In this document: positions 1-9,410 of the stretch, piece after piece
Layout of the letters: each line of letters starts with the position of its first letter
Position numbering within the stretch: position 1 is the first letter of the stretch
DNA from: Acidobacteriota bacterium
Lineage (GTDB): Bacteria > Acidobacteriota > Terriglobia > Acidiferrales > UBA7541
NCBI GenBank assembly: GCA_013289835.1
Contig: JABCZG010000018.1
Coordinates: 39,582 to 103,581 of the forward strand
Reading direction: 5' to 3'
Length of the DNA: 64,000 nucleotides
The notes under the pieces: model-generated
Told to the model about the DNA's origin: nothing
Database searches by the model: none
What the model saw: only the letters and a program-made list of their open reading frames with translations
Program-made: the position numbers and the translations under genes

Positions 1-40
1 GAGCCGAAACTTGCATCCCGCCCATACGTATCATTAGAGT

Positions 41-3000
41 GTGGAATCCGCATCCTTTGTCCAGAAGGAGGCCCTGGTGGCCGGAGATCGTCTGACGGGT
101 TCCGACAAGCGCGCGCTACTCCTTTGGGTCGTCCTTGGAATCTTCGGCGCGCTCTTCGCCTACAAATATTTCTTCCGCGCCTTCCCCGAAGCCTCCGTCA
201 ATTTTAAAGTCTCCCGCGAGGAAGCCCAGAAACGCGCGCAGATCTTCGTCGCCAGCCTCGGCGAAAACATCACCGGCTACAAATCCTCAATCGTTTTCAA
301 TTTAGACGACAACGCCAAAGTCTATCTCGAGCGCGAACTCGGTCTGCAGCAAGCCAACCGTCTCATGTCCTCCGAACTGAACATCTGGTTCTGGAACGTT
401 CGCTTTTTCAAATCCCAGCAGGAAGAAGAGTTCCAGGTTCGCGTAAGCCCCGCGGGACAAATCGTCGGCTATACGCACGTCATACCCAAGACGCAGGCAG
501 GCGCGTCGCTGGATCGCACCGCCGCACAAACCATCGCGCAAAATTTCCTCATCAACAAATTGGGAACGGGAATGAACGGCTGGGATTTGCTGGCCGAAGA
601 AGCGAATTCAGAAAAAATGCCCGCCCGCGTGGATTGGACCTTCACCTGGGAGAAACACGATTTCCGCGCGAAGGATGCTCCGTATCGCCTGAAAGTCCAG
701 GTGCAGGGCGACAACATCGGCGAGAGCCAGGAGTTCTTGAAAGTCCCCGAGGCCTGGGATCGCAGTTACGAAAGGCTGCGCTCTGGAAATAATACCCTCG
801 AGACGGTTTTTATCGTCCCCTATCTTTTACTTCTGGTTACTGCCATTTGGCTGGGCATTCAGCTCACCAAGAGTGGAAAAACCACCTGGGGCCCCGCGAT
901 CAAGCTGGGGGTGCTCGCCACTCTGATGCTTTTTCTGCAGTCTTTGAACGACTGGCCGCTCTGGGGAGCGAGTTACGCCACCACAGAGTCCTACTCCAGC
1001 TTCATCCTGACCCAAATCGGGCGCGCCCTGCTTCTTGCCGCCTTGACGGCCATCACCATCACGCTGGTACTGCCGGCAGCCGAACCCCTCTACCGCGGCT
1101 CTCAGCAAGGCCAACTCCGCTTGGGCCAAGTCCTGACGCGGCGCGGCTTGCGCTCAAAGGAATTTTTCTCTGCCTCCGTTGTGGGTTTATCGCTCGCCGC
1201 CGCGCACATAGGATTCGTCGTGGCCTTTTACATGTTCGCCACCAGCCGGGGAGCATGGGCGCCGCAGGAATTGAATTATTCCGACAGCGTGAATACCGCC
1301 TTCCCTTGGATCTCCGGCGCCGCGATTGGCCTGCTCGCTTCCCTGAATGAAGAATTCACTTTCCGTTTGTTTGCCATCCCCTTCTTCCTGCGCATCACGC
1401 GTTCTCGCTGGATCGCGGTGATCGTACCGGCGTTTCTTTGGAGCTTTCTGCACAGCAATTACCCGCAGGAACCGGCCTACATCCGCGGCATCGAAATTGG
1501 GATTGTCGGAATCGTCGCGGGAATCGTGATGCTGCGCTGGGGCATCATCGCCACGCTCATCTGGCACTACACCGTGGACGCATCGCTCGTCGGCCTGCTG
1601 CTGATTCGTTCGAATAGTATGTACTTCAAAATATCCGGCATCGTCGTGGCCGCCGCGGCCGTCGCGCCCTTGCTCTTCGCCTGCGTGTCCTACCTGGCGC
1701 GTGGCGGCTTTGAAAGCGAGGAAGATCTCCTCAATCGCGCAGAGCCTGCTCCCGAAATCGATTTCAGGGGCGAACCGGCGCCTGCCGCTACCGAAGCTGC
1801 AACAAGCAGCTACACCGCGTTGGCGCCAGGCATGATCGTCTTTCTCGCCGTATGTTTAATTGCCGGAGGCGCGTTGGCTTGGCGCTTGAAGCCGCCGTCG
1901 ATTGGCGATTATCTGAAACTCTCCGTGAATGCGCGCACTGCCCGCGCGCGTGCAGACCAGATCCTGCGCGAGCGTGGCCTGGATCCAAATTCCTTCTATC
2001 ACGCCACTGCCTTTGTCGATATCGCCGATCCGCTTGTGAATGAATACCTACGGGAGCGCATCGGCATCGCAGGAGTTAACGCCGTCTACTCCGAACGCGT
2101 TCCGGTTGCGCTTTGGCAGGTGCGCTACTTTCGGGACAGTCAGACGGAGGAGTACTCGGTCAAGCTCAAGCCGGATGGCTCGTTGCTGGCTTTTCACCGC
2201 AGGCTTGCGGAGGACACACCTGGAGCGTCGTTGAGCAAAGAAGAGGCCATTGCCAAGGCCGAAAGGTTTCTACGCGAAGAAAAAAAGATCGATCTGAGCC
2301 AATGGAGTCTCGTTGAAGCGGACTCCGACAAACGACGCCGCCGCGTGGACCATGAACTTACCTGGCAGCAGAACACTCCCCTAGACCCAGGCTCTGCTTC
2401 ATCCACTGATGCTGTGCATCATGCGTACGTGCGCATAAGAGTTGCGGTACTCGGCGACGAAGTCGTAGATTACCGGGGATCCTACTATCCCAAGCCGGAC
2501 TCGCGGGAAGAACTGGAACAAGAGGAGGGAGGAACTTACTGGATTTTCATCAAGATTCCTGACGACTGGCGCCGCAAACAACAGGAATTCTCGCTCTCCC
2601 GAACCATCCTCACGTACGTATTTCCCACCCTCTTCTTCGTGGCCTTGGGAGTCATCGCGCTAATTGCCTTGCTCAAGAATTTGAAATCAGAGGCCGCGCG
2701 AGGAATTCCTTGGCGGCGGATCGGGCTGTTCTCCCTCTGGGGACTTGGCGGATATCTTGCCGTTTTCTTTTTGGGAGATCGCATCGCCAGCTTCTTAAAC
2801 CTCTACAATACTGCCGTTCCCTTCAAGACGACGTTTGTCTTGCTCTCTATCGCTGGACTTCTCGGCGCTCTTTTTAATATGGGAGGAATTGCGCTGCTCT
2901 TCGGCATGGCATGGTACTTCGCCGTGCGCGCCTTCGGTGTGGAACGTCTTCCGGGCGGCTCCCGCATGCCCGTCGAATATTATCGCGATGCTCTATGGAT

Positions 3001-3556
3001 CGGCCTTGGCGGAACCGCCGGATTACTTGGGCTGGAACGCCTCCTTGCAACCGCTTCGACCTACTGGCCCACCATCCATCGCTCGCTTCCGGCTACCTTC
3101 GGCCAGGACTTTGACGCCATTGTCCCGGCAGGCTCGATCTTCGGGGGCACGCTAGACCACGGATTGTTTATGACCGGCATCATCGTGGCTCTCGCGGCCT
3201 TCGTCGCAGCGCACGTGCGCCAAACATGGCTTCGCCTCCTGCTTTTACTGTCGGGAGCTCTGGCGCTCGTCGGCGGTGGATGGGGCAGCCCAGCCGATCT
3301 AGCCAAACAATTTCTCGCTCGTCTGATCCTGCTGGCCGTTCTTGCGTTCGGCGTGCAGTTCGTCATGCGCTTCAACCTCCTCGGCTGCTTTCTCATCGTG
3401 GCCGCGACGTCTTTGATCGGTGGCGCTGGCGAGCTGCTGGCGCAGCCGGATCCGTTTTACCGGGCTAATGGCTACGCCGTTCTGCTGGCCCTCGTACTGC
3501 TCTTTGCCTGGCCTCTTGTGGCTCCACGCACGCGCAGTTCGGTGCGTTCGGCCTGA
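41..3556 (+). CDS. CPBP-family intramembrane metalloprotease with duplicated extracytoplasmic domain
   Basis: This is a predicted polytopic membrane protease of 1171 residues. The CPBP (Abi/CAAX-processing-like) signature is visible as NEEFTFR (E437, E438, R442), a second motif FLWSFLH ending in H471, and HYTVD with H509 and D513, all inside hydrophobic segments. A soluble domain of about 180 residues (about 55-245) is repeated at about 628-850: both copies share the order helical REEA/ARADQ start, LWQVRYF-like strand, EEYSV/EEFQV strand and a PGASL hinge, resembling PepSY/YpeB-type modules. A further cluster of membrane helices forms the C-terminus. The start is GTG at 41, since an in-frame TAG lies just upstream. 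Typical CPBP proteins are 200-300 residues, so this one is far larger. Its substrate is unknown. Confidence 0.85.
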   Translation: MESASFVQKEALVAGDRLTGSDKRALLLWVVLGIFGALFAYKYFFRAFPEASVNFKVSREEAQKRAQIFVASLGENITGYKSSIVFNLDDNAKVYLERELGLQQANRLMSSELNIWFWNVRFFKSQQEEEFQVRVSPAGQIVGYTHVIPKTQAGASLDRTAAQTIAQNFLINKLGTGMNGWDLLAEEANSEKMPARVDWTFTWEKHDFRAKDAPYRLKVQVQGDNIGESQEFLKVPEAWDRSYERLRSGNNTLETVFIVPYLLLLVTAIWLGIQLTKSGKTTWGPAIKLGVLATLMLFLQSLNDWPLWGASYATTESYSSFILTQIGRALLLAALTAITITLVLPAAEPLYRGSQQGQLRLGQVLTRRGLRSKEFFSASVVGLSLAAAHIGFVVAFYMFATSRGAWAPQELNYSDSVNTAFPWISGAAIGLLASLNEEFTFRLFAIPFFLRITRSRWIAVIVPAFLWSFLHSNYPQEPAYIRGIEIGIVGIVAGIVMLRWGIIATLIWHYTVDASLVGLLLIRSNSMYFKISGIVVAAAAVAPLLFACVSYLARGGFESEEDLLNRAEPAPEIDFRGEPAPAATEAATSSYTALAPGMIVFLAVCLIAGGALAWRLKPPSIGDYLKLSVNARTARARADQILRERGLDPNSFYHATAFVDIADPLVNEYLRERIGIAGVNAVYSERVPVALWQVRYFRDSQTEEYSVKLKPDGSLLAFHRRLAEDTPGASLSKEEAIAKAERFLREEKKIDLSQWSLVEADSDKRRRRVDHELTWQQNTPLDPGSASSTDAVHHAYVRIRVAVLGDEVVDYRGSYYPKPDSREELEQEEGGTYWIFIKIPDDWRRKQQEFSLSRTILTYVFPTLFFVALGVIALIALLKNLKSEAARGIPWRRIGLFSLWGLGGYLAVFFLGDRIASFLNLYNTAVPFKTTFVLLSIAGLLGALFNMGGIALLFGMAWYFAVRAFGVERLPGGSRMPVEYYRDALWIGLGGTAGLLGLERLLATASTYWPTIHRSLPATFGQDFDAIVPAGSIFGGTLDHGLFMTGIIVALAAFVAAHVRQTWLRLLLLLSGALALVGGGWGSPADLAKQFLARLILLAVLAFGVQFVMRFNLLGCFLIVAATSLIGGAGELLAQPDPFYRANGYAVLLALVLLFAWPLVAPRTRSSVRSA

Positions 3557-3803
3557 TTTTCTGGTCCCCCGGCCTGGCATGAGCCCACCGATAGCAACAC
3601 GGGGCTCACCCGTGCTGGCATTTTGGAAACAAATTCCACAGCTTCAACGTCGTTATAATGGGAAGTGGTGCTACCCAAGGTCGTTGTAGTGCGTCCAAAT
3701 TGGGTGGTCGAGTGGTGCGCTGCGTCAGGCCGTTAGCTAGCTTTCGAGCTAAACTCTTGTTTTACAAGCGGCAACGCCAGCGCACGCGAAAAGAAAGCGA
3801 AAC
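3557..3803 (+). promoter_or_regulatory. Leader of sigma/anti-sigma operon with candidate ECF-type promoter
   Basis: This 247-base gap precedes the ECF sigma gene. It contains a short inverted repeat (CACGGG at 3598-3603, CCCGTG at 3609-3614). It also contains GGAAAC at 3625-3630 followed 17 bases later by CGTC (3648-3651), which is the layout of many ECF autoregulatory promoters (GGAAC and CGTC elements). A TATAAT at 3654-3659 lacks a convincing -35 box. The ECF assignment is an inference from spacing and motif only. Confidence 0.3.
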
Positions 3804-4481
3804 ATGCCGCTTCCCAGATGGGCTTTAGCTTTGGCCGATGATAACGGTCGCTCGGGCAGCATTAACGCCGCCCTGGCCTCGGTGACCTCTTTGCCCAACC
3901 TCGACGAGCGGGCGCTGGTAGCGGAAGCGCAAGCGGGCAACCGTGCCGCGTTTGAGGAACTGGTTCGCCGATTCGACCGCGACGTCCTACGGCTGGCCCT
4001 GAATCTGATGAAGCGCCCCGAAGACGCCCGGGACGTATATCAGGAAGCCTTCCTCAAGGTTTACCGCAATCTCCATCGCTTCCGTTTTGAATGCAGCTTT
4101 TACACCTGGCTGTACCGCATTGTCACCAACGTCTGCCTCGATCACTTGCGCCGCCGCCAGGCGCGCCCGGAGGATCAGGCGCCCGAGCTGAACGCCGGCG
4201 TGCGTGAAGAAGGCATCACCGACTTTTTTGAGCGCCAGCGCGAGCACCGCCCAACGTTGGATCCGGAGCGCACTTTCATCGGCAAGGAAATCAAAAATCG
4301 CATCGCCCTTGCCATGGAACGTCTCTCGCCCCGCGAACGGATTGTTTTCGAAATGAAGCACTATCAAGGCTTGAAACTGCGCGCCATCGGCGACGCGCTC
4401 GGCACCACTGAGGAAACCGTGAAGAATTCGCTGTTCCGCGCCACGCGCAAACTCCGCCAGGAATTGGGAGTGCTCCGATGA
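3804..4481 (+). CDS. ECF RNA polymerase sigma factor (RpoE-like)
   Basis: A 225-residue group IV sigma factor that directs RNA polymerase to a stress-type regulon. Region 2 is at about 40-110, with the -10-recognition segment DARDVYQEAFLKVYRNL and the WLYRIVTNVCLDHLRRR helix. Region 4 is at about 160-222, with LSPRERIVFEMKHYQGL and the HTH IGDALGTTEETVKNSLFRA. An acidic linker of about 45 residues separates them. The stop overlaps the start of the next gene (ATGA, 4 bases), so sigma and anti-sigma are translationally coupled. The ATG at 3804 leaves an N-terminal extension of about 30 residues; a later start is possible. Confidence 0.93.
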   Translation: MPLPRWALALADDNGRSGSINAALASVTSLPNLDERALVAEAQAGNRAAFEELVRRFDRDVLRLALNLMKRPEDARDVYQEAFLKVYRNLHRFRFECSFYTWLYRIVTNVCLDHLRRRQARPEDQAPELNAGVREEGITDFFERQREHRPTLDPERTFIGKEIKNRIALAMERLSPRERIVFEMKHYQGLKLRAIGDALGTTEETVKNSLFRATRKLRQELGVLR

Positions 4482-5575
4482 GCGCGCTTGAAAAGAAAGT
4501 GAAGTGCCGAGACGTTGCGCCGCTCCTGGTTTTCTATGTTTGCGATGAAGTGAGCGAAAAAGAACGCAAACAGATTGAGCTCCATCTCGCGAGCTGCAAA
4601 GAGTGCTCCGCGCAGCTTGGCGATGAGCATGAACTCCAGCAGGCCATGATTGCTTCTCCTCAGGCCGCCGATGAGCTCGACGGTTCCGGAATCCTGCTTG
4701 CCCAGTGCCGCAGCGAACTTGCCGAATCCCTTGACGATCTTTCCGCCCCTCCTATTCAGGAACATTGGCGTCCGCTTGGCTGGTTGCGCCGCTGGATGGC
4801 GCTGCGACCCGCATGGAGTGGCGCTGTTTTGGTTCTGTTCGGAATTATCGTTGGCGTGCAAGTAGTTCCTTTCCTGCAAAACGGCCGAGCCAACTCCGGT
4901 AGCCAGACCGTGAATGTCTCCGCCAAGCCGCAAATCACCGAAGAACAACTCTCCAATATGGCGGTTGCCGGCATTAACTTTCCGTCTTCCACCGGCTCCG
5001 GCCCGGGCACCGTGCAATTGCAACTTAGCGCCGAACAACCCATGGTTCTGACCGGCAACGTGGATGATAGCGACATGCGCCGCGTGCTCACCTATGTCGT
5101 GGAGAACAGCGACCGCTTCGACGCCGGCGTGCGCCTCGATTGCATGGACGCCCTGAAGGCCGGGATTGCGGATCAGGAAGTGCGCCGGGCATTGGTCGCC
5201 GCCTCTCGCAACGACCGCAATCCCGCCGTGCGCATCAAGGCTTTGGAATCGCTTCGGCCCGCCGCCGCGGATGAGGCCGTCCGCCAGGCGCTCCTGGATG
5301 CGCTCGAGCACGATGACAACCCGGGGGTGCGGGTGGAAGCGGTCAATTTGCTTGTAGGCTCGCTCGATCATGAAGTCGTTGACATGCCGGCTCCGACTCC
5401 CGCGCCCGATGTTATCGCCAATGTTCCCGTGGCGGGGCAGAAGCCTGCTGAGGACGAGTCCATGGAGCGCGTCATCCGCGTGCTGGGGCAGTTGCAGCGG
5501 CGCGACCCCAGCCCCTACGTGCGCTTGCGCAGCGCCGCCGCCTTGCGGCAGATTGGTCCGCGCGAAGTACAGTAG
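4478..5575 (+). CDS. Membrane zinc-finger anti-sigma factor with HEAT-like repeats
   Basis: A 365-residue protein that probably holds the upstream sigma factor at the membrane. The N-terminus carries an anti-sigma zinc-finger pattern: C10, then H36-x3-C40-x2-C43 in HLASCKEC. One transmembrane helix is at about 112-132. The presumed periplasmic part contains HEAT-like alpha-helical repeats at about 195-290 and 325-360 (for example RNPAVRIKALESL, DNPGVRVEAVNLL, PSPYVRLRSAAAL), usually protein-protein interaction surfaces. Fusion of HEAT repeats to an anti-sigma factor suggests the sensor binds a protein ligand; this is inference. It overlaps the sigma gene by 4 bases and precedes two DUF4097 genes. 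Confidence 0.88.
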   Translation: MSALEKKVKCRDVAPLLVFYVCDEVSEKERKQIELHLASCKECSAQLGDEHELQQAMIASPQAADELDGSGILLAQCRSELAESLDDLSAPPIQEHWRPLGWLRRWMALRPAWSGAVLVLFGIIVGVQVVPFLQNGRANSGSQTVNVSAKPQITEEQLSNMAVAGINFPSSTGSGPGTVQLQLSAEQPMVLTGNVDDSDMRRVLTYVVENSDRFDAGVRLDCMDALKAGIADQEVRRALVAASRNDRNPAVRIKALESLRPAAADEAVRQALLDALEHDDNPGVRVEAVNLLVGSLDHEVVDMPAPTPAPDVIANVPVAGQKPAEDESMERVIRVLGQLQRRDPSPYVRLRSAAALRQIGPREVQ

Positions 5576-5606
5576 TTTTTGAATTAGAAAGAGATTCCTT
5601 TTGGCA

Positions 5607-7415
5607 ATGAGCATCCGCTCCCCACGAACAACGTCTTCTTTCGCGCGCCACGTACTTCGTTTTCCCGTCTTAGCCTCTTTCTTTTCTTTCGCGCTTCTTC
5701 CTTCCATCACTTTTGCTGCCGGTGAAAAAGAGGCGGAGCTCATTGAGCCCGTACAACCGGGTGACCCAGGTTCGCAGCATGCCTCCGCTGTCCGCACCGG
5801 CACACTGGCAACCAGAGATGGCTTGACACTTCACCTAACTACCGATCTTGGCTCCGCAAAAATTTTTCAATTGGAACCGGGGGCGGCACCGGTTGTGCGT
5901 TACTCCGTTCGAATTGAAACCGATGCCCATGGCGCGGCAGCGCAGCAACTGCTTGAGAACTATTCGCTCAAGGCCAAGGCCACAAATTCCGGTGTTGAAA
6001 TCGCTGGCGCGCTTCCGCCGCAAGCCGCTCATTCGACCGAAGCGCAATTCTGGGTGCAGTTCGAAGTGACCGTTCCGCGCGGTTTCAGCGTCGACGTGAA
6101 CACCGATGTAGGCGATATCGAAGCCCTGGACATCGGCGGCACCGCGAGCCTCCACACGCAGGGTGGGAATATTCGCACCGGCCTCATCGGCAACCCGGAT
6201 CTCCGCGAGACATCGTCCGGTCACCCTATGGCTAGACTCGAAACGCAGGGCGGTAACATCCAGGTTCGAGGTGTTGTCGGTGACCTCACCGCCTTCACCG
6301 CGGGCGGCCACATCAACGTGGGCAACGTCGCGGGGGATGCCGCACTACGCACCGGCGGCGGCGACATTCGAGCGGGGCAGATCGCTGGGCGCGCGCAGCT
6401 GGAAACGGTTGGAGGGAACATCACCGTGGCGCACGCCGGAAATTTCGTGGACGTCCACACGGGCGGCGGGCAGATTGATTTCGGCGAAGTGCGCAACTCC
6501 GTTCATGCCCAGACGGGCGGCGGTGGTATTCGCGTCATGTACGTTTCCGGCCCGCTGCAATTGGAGTCGAACGGCGGCAGTATCTGTCTGACTCGCGTCG
6601 CCGGCGCCGTGCAAGCGGCCACTTCCGGCGGCACCATCACCGCGTGGATTAATCCCGACCCGGCATCCACAGGCGGCGGCGTGCGCCTGGGCGGCGCCTC
6701 ACAGCTCGCTTCCGGCAACGGCGACATCATCGTTTTCCTCCCGCGAAATCTGTCCGCAAACATTGATGCCACGGTCGCAACCGGCGGCGAGCGCCGCATC
6801 GAAGCCGATCCCGCTCTGCATCTCGTGATGGTGGCTCCCAGCGCTGGGTCTGGCCCCGCCCACGCCACTGCCATGTTGAATGGCGGCGGCGAACCGCTCA
6901 AGCTGCGCACCACCGCCGGGAAAATCCGCCTCCAGTTTCTCGATTCAGACACCGCCTACCGCGATTCGCTCATCCGCGAGCAGCAAGAGCGCATCAAGCA
7001 GCGCCTCGAGGAATATCAGTACAAGATGGTCAAGATCGGCCCGGATCCGGTTCTCGCTCCCGAGGCGAATTTCAACAACAGCGACTGGCTCGAGACCTGG
7101 CTGTACAAACTGGAAATCGCGTTTTCCGGTGGCCTCCGCGAGGAGCCGGACGATTTCCAGAAGCGCCTCATCTCCCATCCCCGCCCGTCGTATCCCAATC
7201 TCGCGCAGCGTGCCGGCCTGCAAGGCGTCGTGAAACTTCAAGTGCGCGTCAAACAGGATGGCAGCGTCGAAGCCGAAAAAGTTCTCGAAGGCGAGCCCGC
7301 GCTCGCCGATGCCGCGATCTCCGCCGTCAACCAGTGGCGTGCCAAGCCCGCGTGGATGAACGGCAAGCCCGTCGAGGTAATCTCGACCGTGACGTTTAAT
7401 TTTCAGCTGCACTGA
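5607..7415 (+). CDS. Secreted DUF4097-like beta-solenoid protein with C-terminal TonB domain
   Basis: A protein of about 602 residues with a signal peptide (VLASFFSFALLPSITFAAG). The central part (about 120-430) is a run of short glycine-rich strand repeats such as LETQGGNIQVRG, LETVGGNITVAH and AQTGGGGIRVMY, characteristic of DUF4097-type beta-solenoids. The last 90 residues match a TonB C-terminal domain (PRPSYPNLAQRAGLQGVVKL, VKQDGSVEAEKVLEG, AISAVNQWRAKPA). Classic TonB proteins have an N-terminal membrane anchor and proline-rich linker; neither is obvious here. The ATG at 5607 is preferred over a TTG two codons earlier. It follows the anti-sigma gene by 31 bases, probably in the same operon. 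Confidence 0.85.
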   Translation: MSIRSPRTTSSFARHVLRFPVLASFFSFALLPSITFAAGEKEAELIEPVQPGDPGSQHASAVRTGTLATRDGLTLHLTTDLGSAKIFQLEPGAAPVVRYSVRIETDAHGAAAQQLLENYSLKAKATNSGVEIAGALPPQAAHSTEAQFWVQFEVTVPRGFSVDVNTDVGDIEALDIGGTASLHTQGGNIRTGLIGNPDLRETSSGHPMARLETQGGNIQVRGVVGDLTAFTAGGHINVGNVAGDAALRTGGGDIRAGQIAGRAQLETVGGNITVAHAGNFVDVHTGGGQIDFGEVRNSVHAQTGGGGIRVMYVSGPLQLESNGGSICLTRVAGAVQAATSGGTITAWINPDPASTGGGVRLGGASQLASGNGDIIVFLPRNLSANIDATVATGGERRIEADPALHLVMVAPSAGSGPAHATAMLNGGGEPLKLRTTAGKIRLQFLDSDTAYRDSLIREQQERIKQRLEEYQYKMVKIGPDPVLAPEANFNNSDWLETWLYKLEIAFSGGLREEPDDFQKRLISHPRPSYPNLAQRAGLQGVVKLQVRVKQDGSVEAEKVLEGEPALADAAISAVNQWRAKPAWMNGKPVEVISTVTFNFQLH

Positions 7416-7503
7416 GCCGCAGTCTCCTCAGCGCGCGAATTTCGGTTGGGTCCTCGGTCTCGGTTGGTAGGACCTGGCATCTACTCGAAGGGGGTGGAAG
7501 GTT

Positions 7504-8268
7504 ATGCTTCGTCATGCTTCCCGCGCGGCTGCTCTGCTCGTCATGTTCCTCGGTGCGGTCTGGGCTGTTCCCAGTTACGCCATCAGCAAGGAATTCAATC
7601 AATCCTATCCGCTGCAACCCGGCGGCTCGTTCGAATTGCAGAACGTCAACGGCACCGTGGACGTGCAAGGCTGGGACCGCACCGATGTGGAAGTCCACGC
7701 CGTAAAAACCGCCAAACAAAAAGAGTCCGACCTCGACCGCGTCTCCATTGAAGTGGACGCCAAGCCCAGCGCCGTCTCCATTACCACGCGCTATCCGCAA
7801 AACGAAGGCGTCGAAGTGGCCGTCGTCTACACCATTCACGTTCCGCACAGCGCCCGCGTCGAGCATCTCGGCACTGTGAACGGCACCTTGCGCGTCACCG
7901 GCGTGGACGCCGTGGAAGACCTCCACACCGTCAACGGCGACATCGAAGTCTACGAAGCCGGCGGCAGCATTCACGCGCACACCACCAACGGCAACGTGCG
8001 CCTCGAGCTGGCGCGTCTCCACGAAAAAACCGGCGCGACCGCCGAAACCACGAATGGCTCCCTGGTCCTCGCCGTGCCTTCTGATACCCAAGCCGATCTA
8101 GAGGCCCGTTGCTTGAACGGCAACTTCTTCTCCGAACTTCCTATCGCCATGGAAAGCACGCAGCACCCGCGCGAGATGCACGGAAAACTCGGCCGCGGCG
8201 GCGCTCCCATTCAATTGCGAACCGTGAACGGCGGCATTCGCGTGGTCGTTCTGCGCTCCACCGTCTGA
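7504..8268 (+). CDS. Secreted DUF4097 family protein
   Basis: A 254-residue protein with a signal peptide ending near PSYAIS and strand repeats typical of DUF4097 (FELQNVNGTVDVQGW, GTVNGTLRVTGV, HTVNGDIEVYE, HTTNGNVRLEL, RTVNGGIRVVVL). It is a small beta-solenoid without other recognisable domains. The start is supported by GGAAGG six bases upstream. It lies between the DUF4097-TonB fusion and the PDZ gene, and probably acts in the cell envelope with them. No enzymatic motif is visible. Confidence 0.85.
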   Translation: MLRHASRAAALLVMFLGAVWAVPSYAISKEFNQSYPLQPGGSFELQNVNGTVDVQGWDRTDVEVHAVKTAKQKESDLDRVSIEVDAKPSAVSITTRYPQNEGVEVAVVYTIHVPHSARVEHLGTVNGTLRVTGVDAVEDLHTVNGDIEVYEAGGSIHAHTTNGNVRLELARLHEKTGATAETTNGSLVLAVPSDTQADLEARCLNGNFFSELPIAMESTQHPREMHGKLGRGGAPIQLRTVNGGIRVVVLRSTV

Positions 8269-8314
8269 CGCTTTTCCATCTGCCGCGTCTAACCACTCAG
8301 GAGGATGGGACGAA

Positions 8315-9391
8315 ATGAAGAAACAATCGATGCTTCTCGCCGCGGTGACGGCTGCGTTCAGCCTAGCGCTGCTCGCCGCGCCAGCCCGCTCTGCAAATCC
8401 GCAAAGCCCTGACGACTCTTCAATCGCACGCTTGTCTCAAAAAATCGCAGCCTTGCAAGCGCAACTTCAGGCCAAGTTGAGCCAGCAGCAGGTTGAATCT
8501 GCCCTTCAAGAAGTCGCTCCCGTGCTGGAGAACTGCAACTTCGATCTCGATCAGGAGAATCAAGCCGTCCAACAGCTCGAGCAACTCCCCAACGTGGAAA
8601 CCGGCAACATGAGCTTCGTGATGGACGACGAGGGTTCCAGTTGGCTCGGCGTCGAGACCCACGAAATCACCACCGACAATGCCAAAGAGCTGAAACTCCC
8701 CGCCGAACGCGGCGTGCTCCTCGGCAAAATCGCTCCGGACAGTCCCGCGGCCAAGGCCGGCCTAAAAGAAAAAGACGTGGTCACTGAAGTGAACGGCCAG
8801 CGCGTGGAAGGCACCGCGCAATTTCGACGCATCATTCGCGAGATTCCCGCCGGACGCACCGTGCAGCTCACCGTCTGGCGCGATGGCCGCTCTCAAACGA
8901 TCAGCGCAATTCTAGGCAAGGCCGAAGAAGGCCGCCACGGTTTTAAAATCATGGCTCCCACGCCCGGCGCCTTTGCTTTCCGCATGCCAGACACTCCGAT
9001 GATTCCCGACATTCCTCCGATGGAGTGGAATGGAGCGATGATCCTCGGCGGACAACCGCGCCTCGGCATTGACGCCGAAGATCTCAGCGGCCAGCTCGGC
9101 ACTTTTTTCGGCGCTCCAGATGGCGAAGGCATCCTGGTCCGCGAAGTAAATGAAGGCTCCCCCGCAGAGAAGGCCGGCCTGAAAGCCGGTGACGTCATCA
9201 CCTCCTTCAATGGCGAGCGCATCCGTTCCGTCGGCGACCTGCGCGAAAAGCTATCCGCGAAGCGCGACGAAAAAGACAAAACCGTTAAGCTGGGAGTTCT
9301 GCGCAACAAGAGCGAGGTCTCACTCACCGTCGAATTGCCGGCTCCGGCCACTCGCAGCAAGAAAATCGTTGCCCATCGCACCAACATTTAA
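8315..9391 (+). CDS. Exported protein with two PDZ domains
   Basis: A 358-residue exported protein: signal peptide (to about residue 27), a short coiled coil rich in Q and L (about 37-65), PDZ domain 1 (about 108-190, with SWLGVETHEI, GVLLGKIAPDSPAAKAGLKE and DVVTEVNGQRV) and PDZ domain 2 (about 255-335, with GILVREVNEGSPAEKAGLKA and DVITSFNGERI). There is no protease domain, so it is a scaffold or adaptor rather than a DegP-type enzyme. AGGAGG lies 9 bases before the ATG. It is the last gene of the sigma-factor operon and ends before a strong terminator. PDZ domains commonly read exposed C-termini of misfolded envelope proteins, which fits an envelope-stress regulon. Confidence 0.9.
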   Translation: MKKQSMLLAAVTAAFSLALLAAPARSANPQSPDDSSIARLSQKIAALQAQLQAKLSQQQVESALQEVAPVLENCNFDLDQENQAVQQLEQLPNVETGNMSFVMDDEGSSWLGVETHEITTDNAKELKLPAERGVLLGKIAPDSPAAKAGLKEKDVVTEVNGQRVEGTAQFRRIIREIPAGRTVQLTVWRDGRSQTISAILGKAEEGRHGFKIMAPTPGAFAFRMPDTPMIPDIPPMEWNGAMILGGQPRLGIDAEDLSGQLGTFFGAPDGEGILVREVNEGSPAEKAGLKAGDVITSFNGERIRSVGDLREKLSAKRDEKDKTVKLGVLRNKSEVSLTVELPAPATRSKKIVAHRTNI

Positions 9392-9410
9392 CTTTGGGCC
9401 CGTTCAAAAC

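Noticed and set aside
4364..5803. Minus-strand open frame of 479 codons
   Set aside because: It lies opposite the anti-sigma gene and the start of the DUF4097-TonB gene; its composition is shadow-like and no motif is visible.
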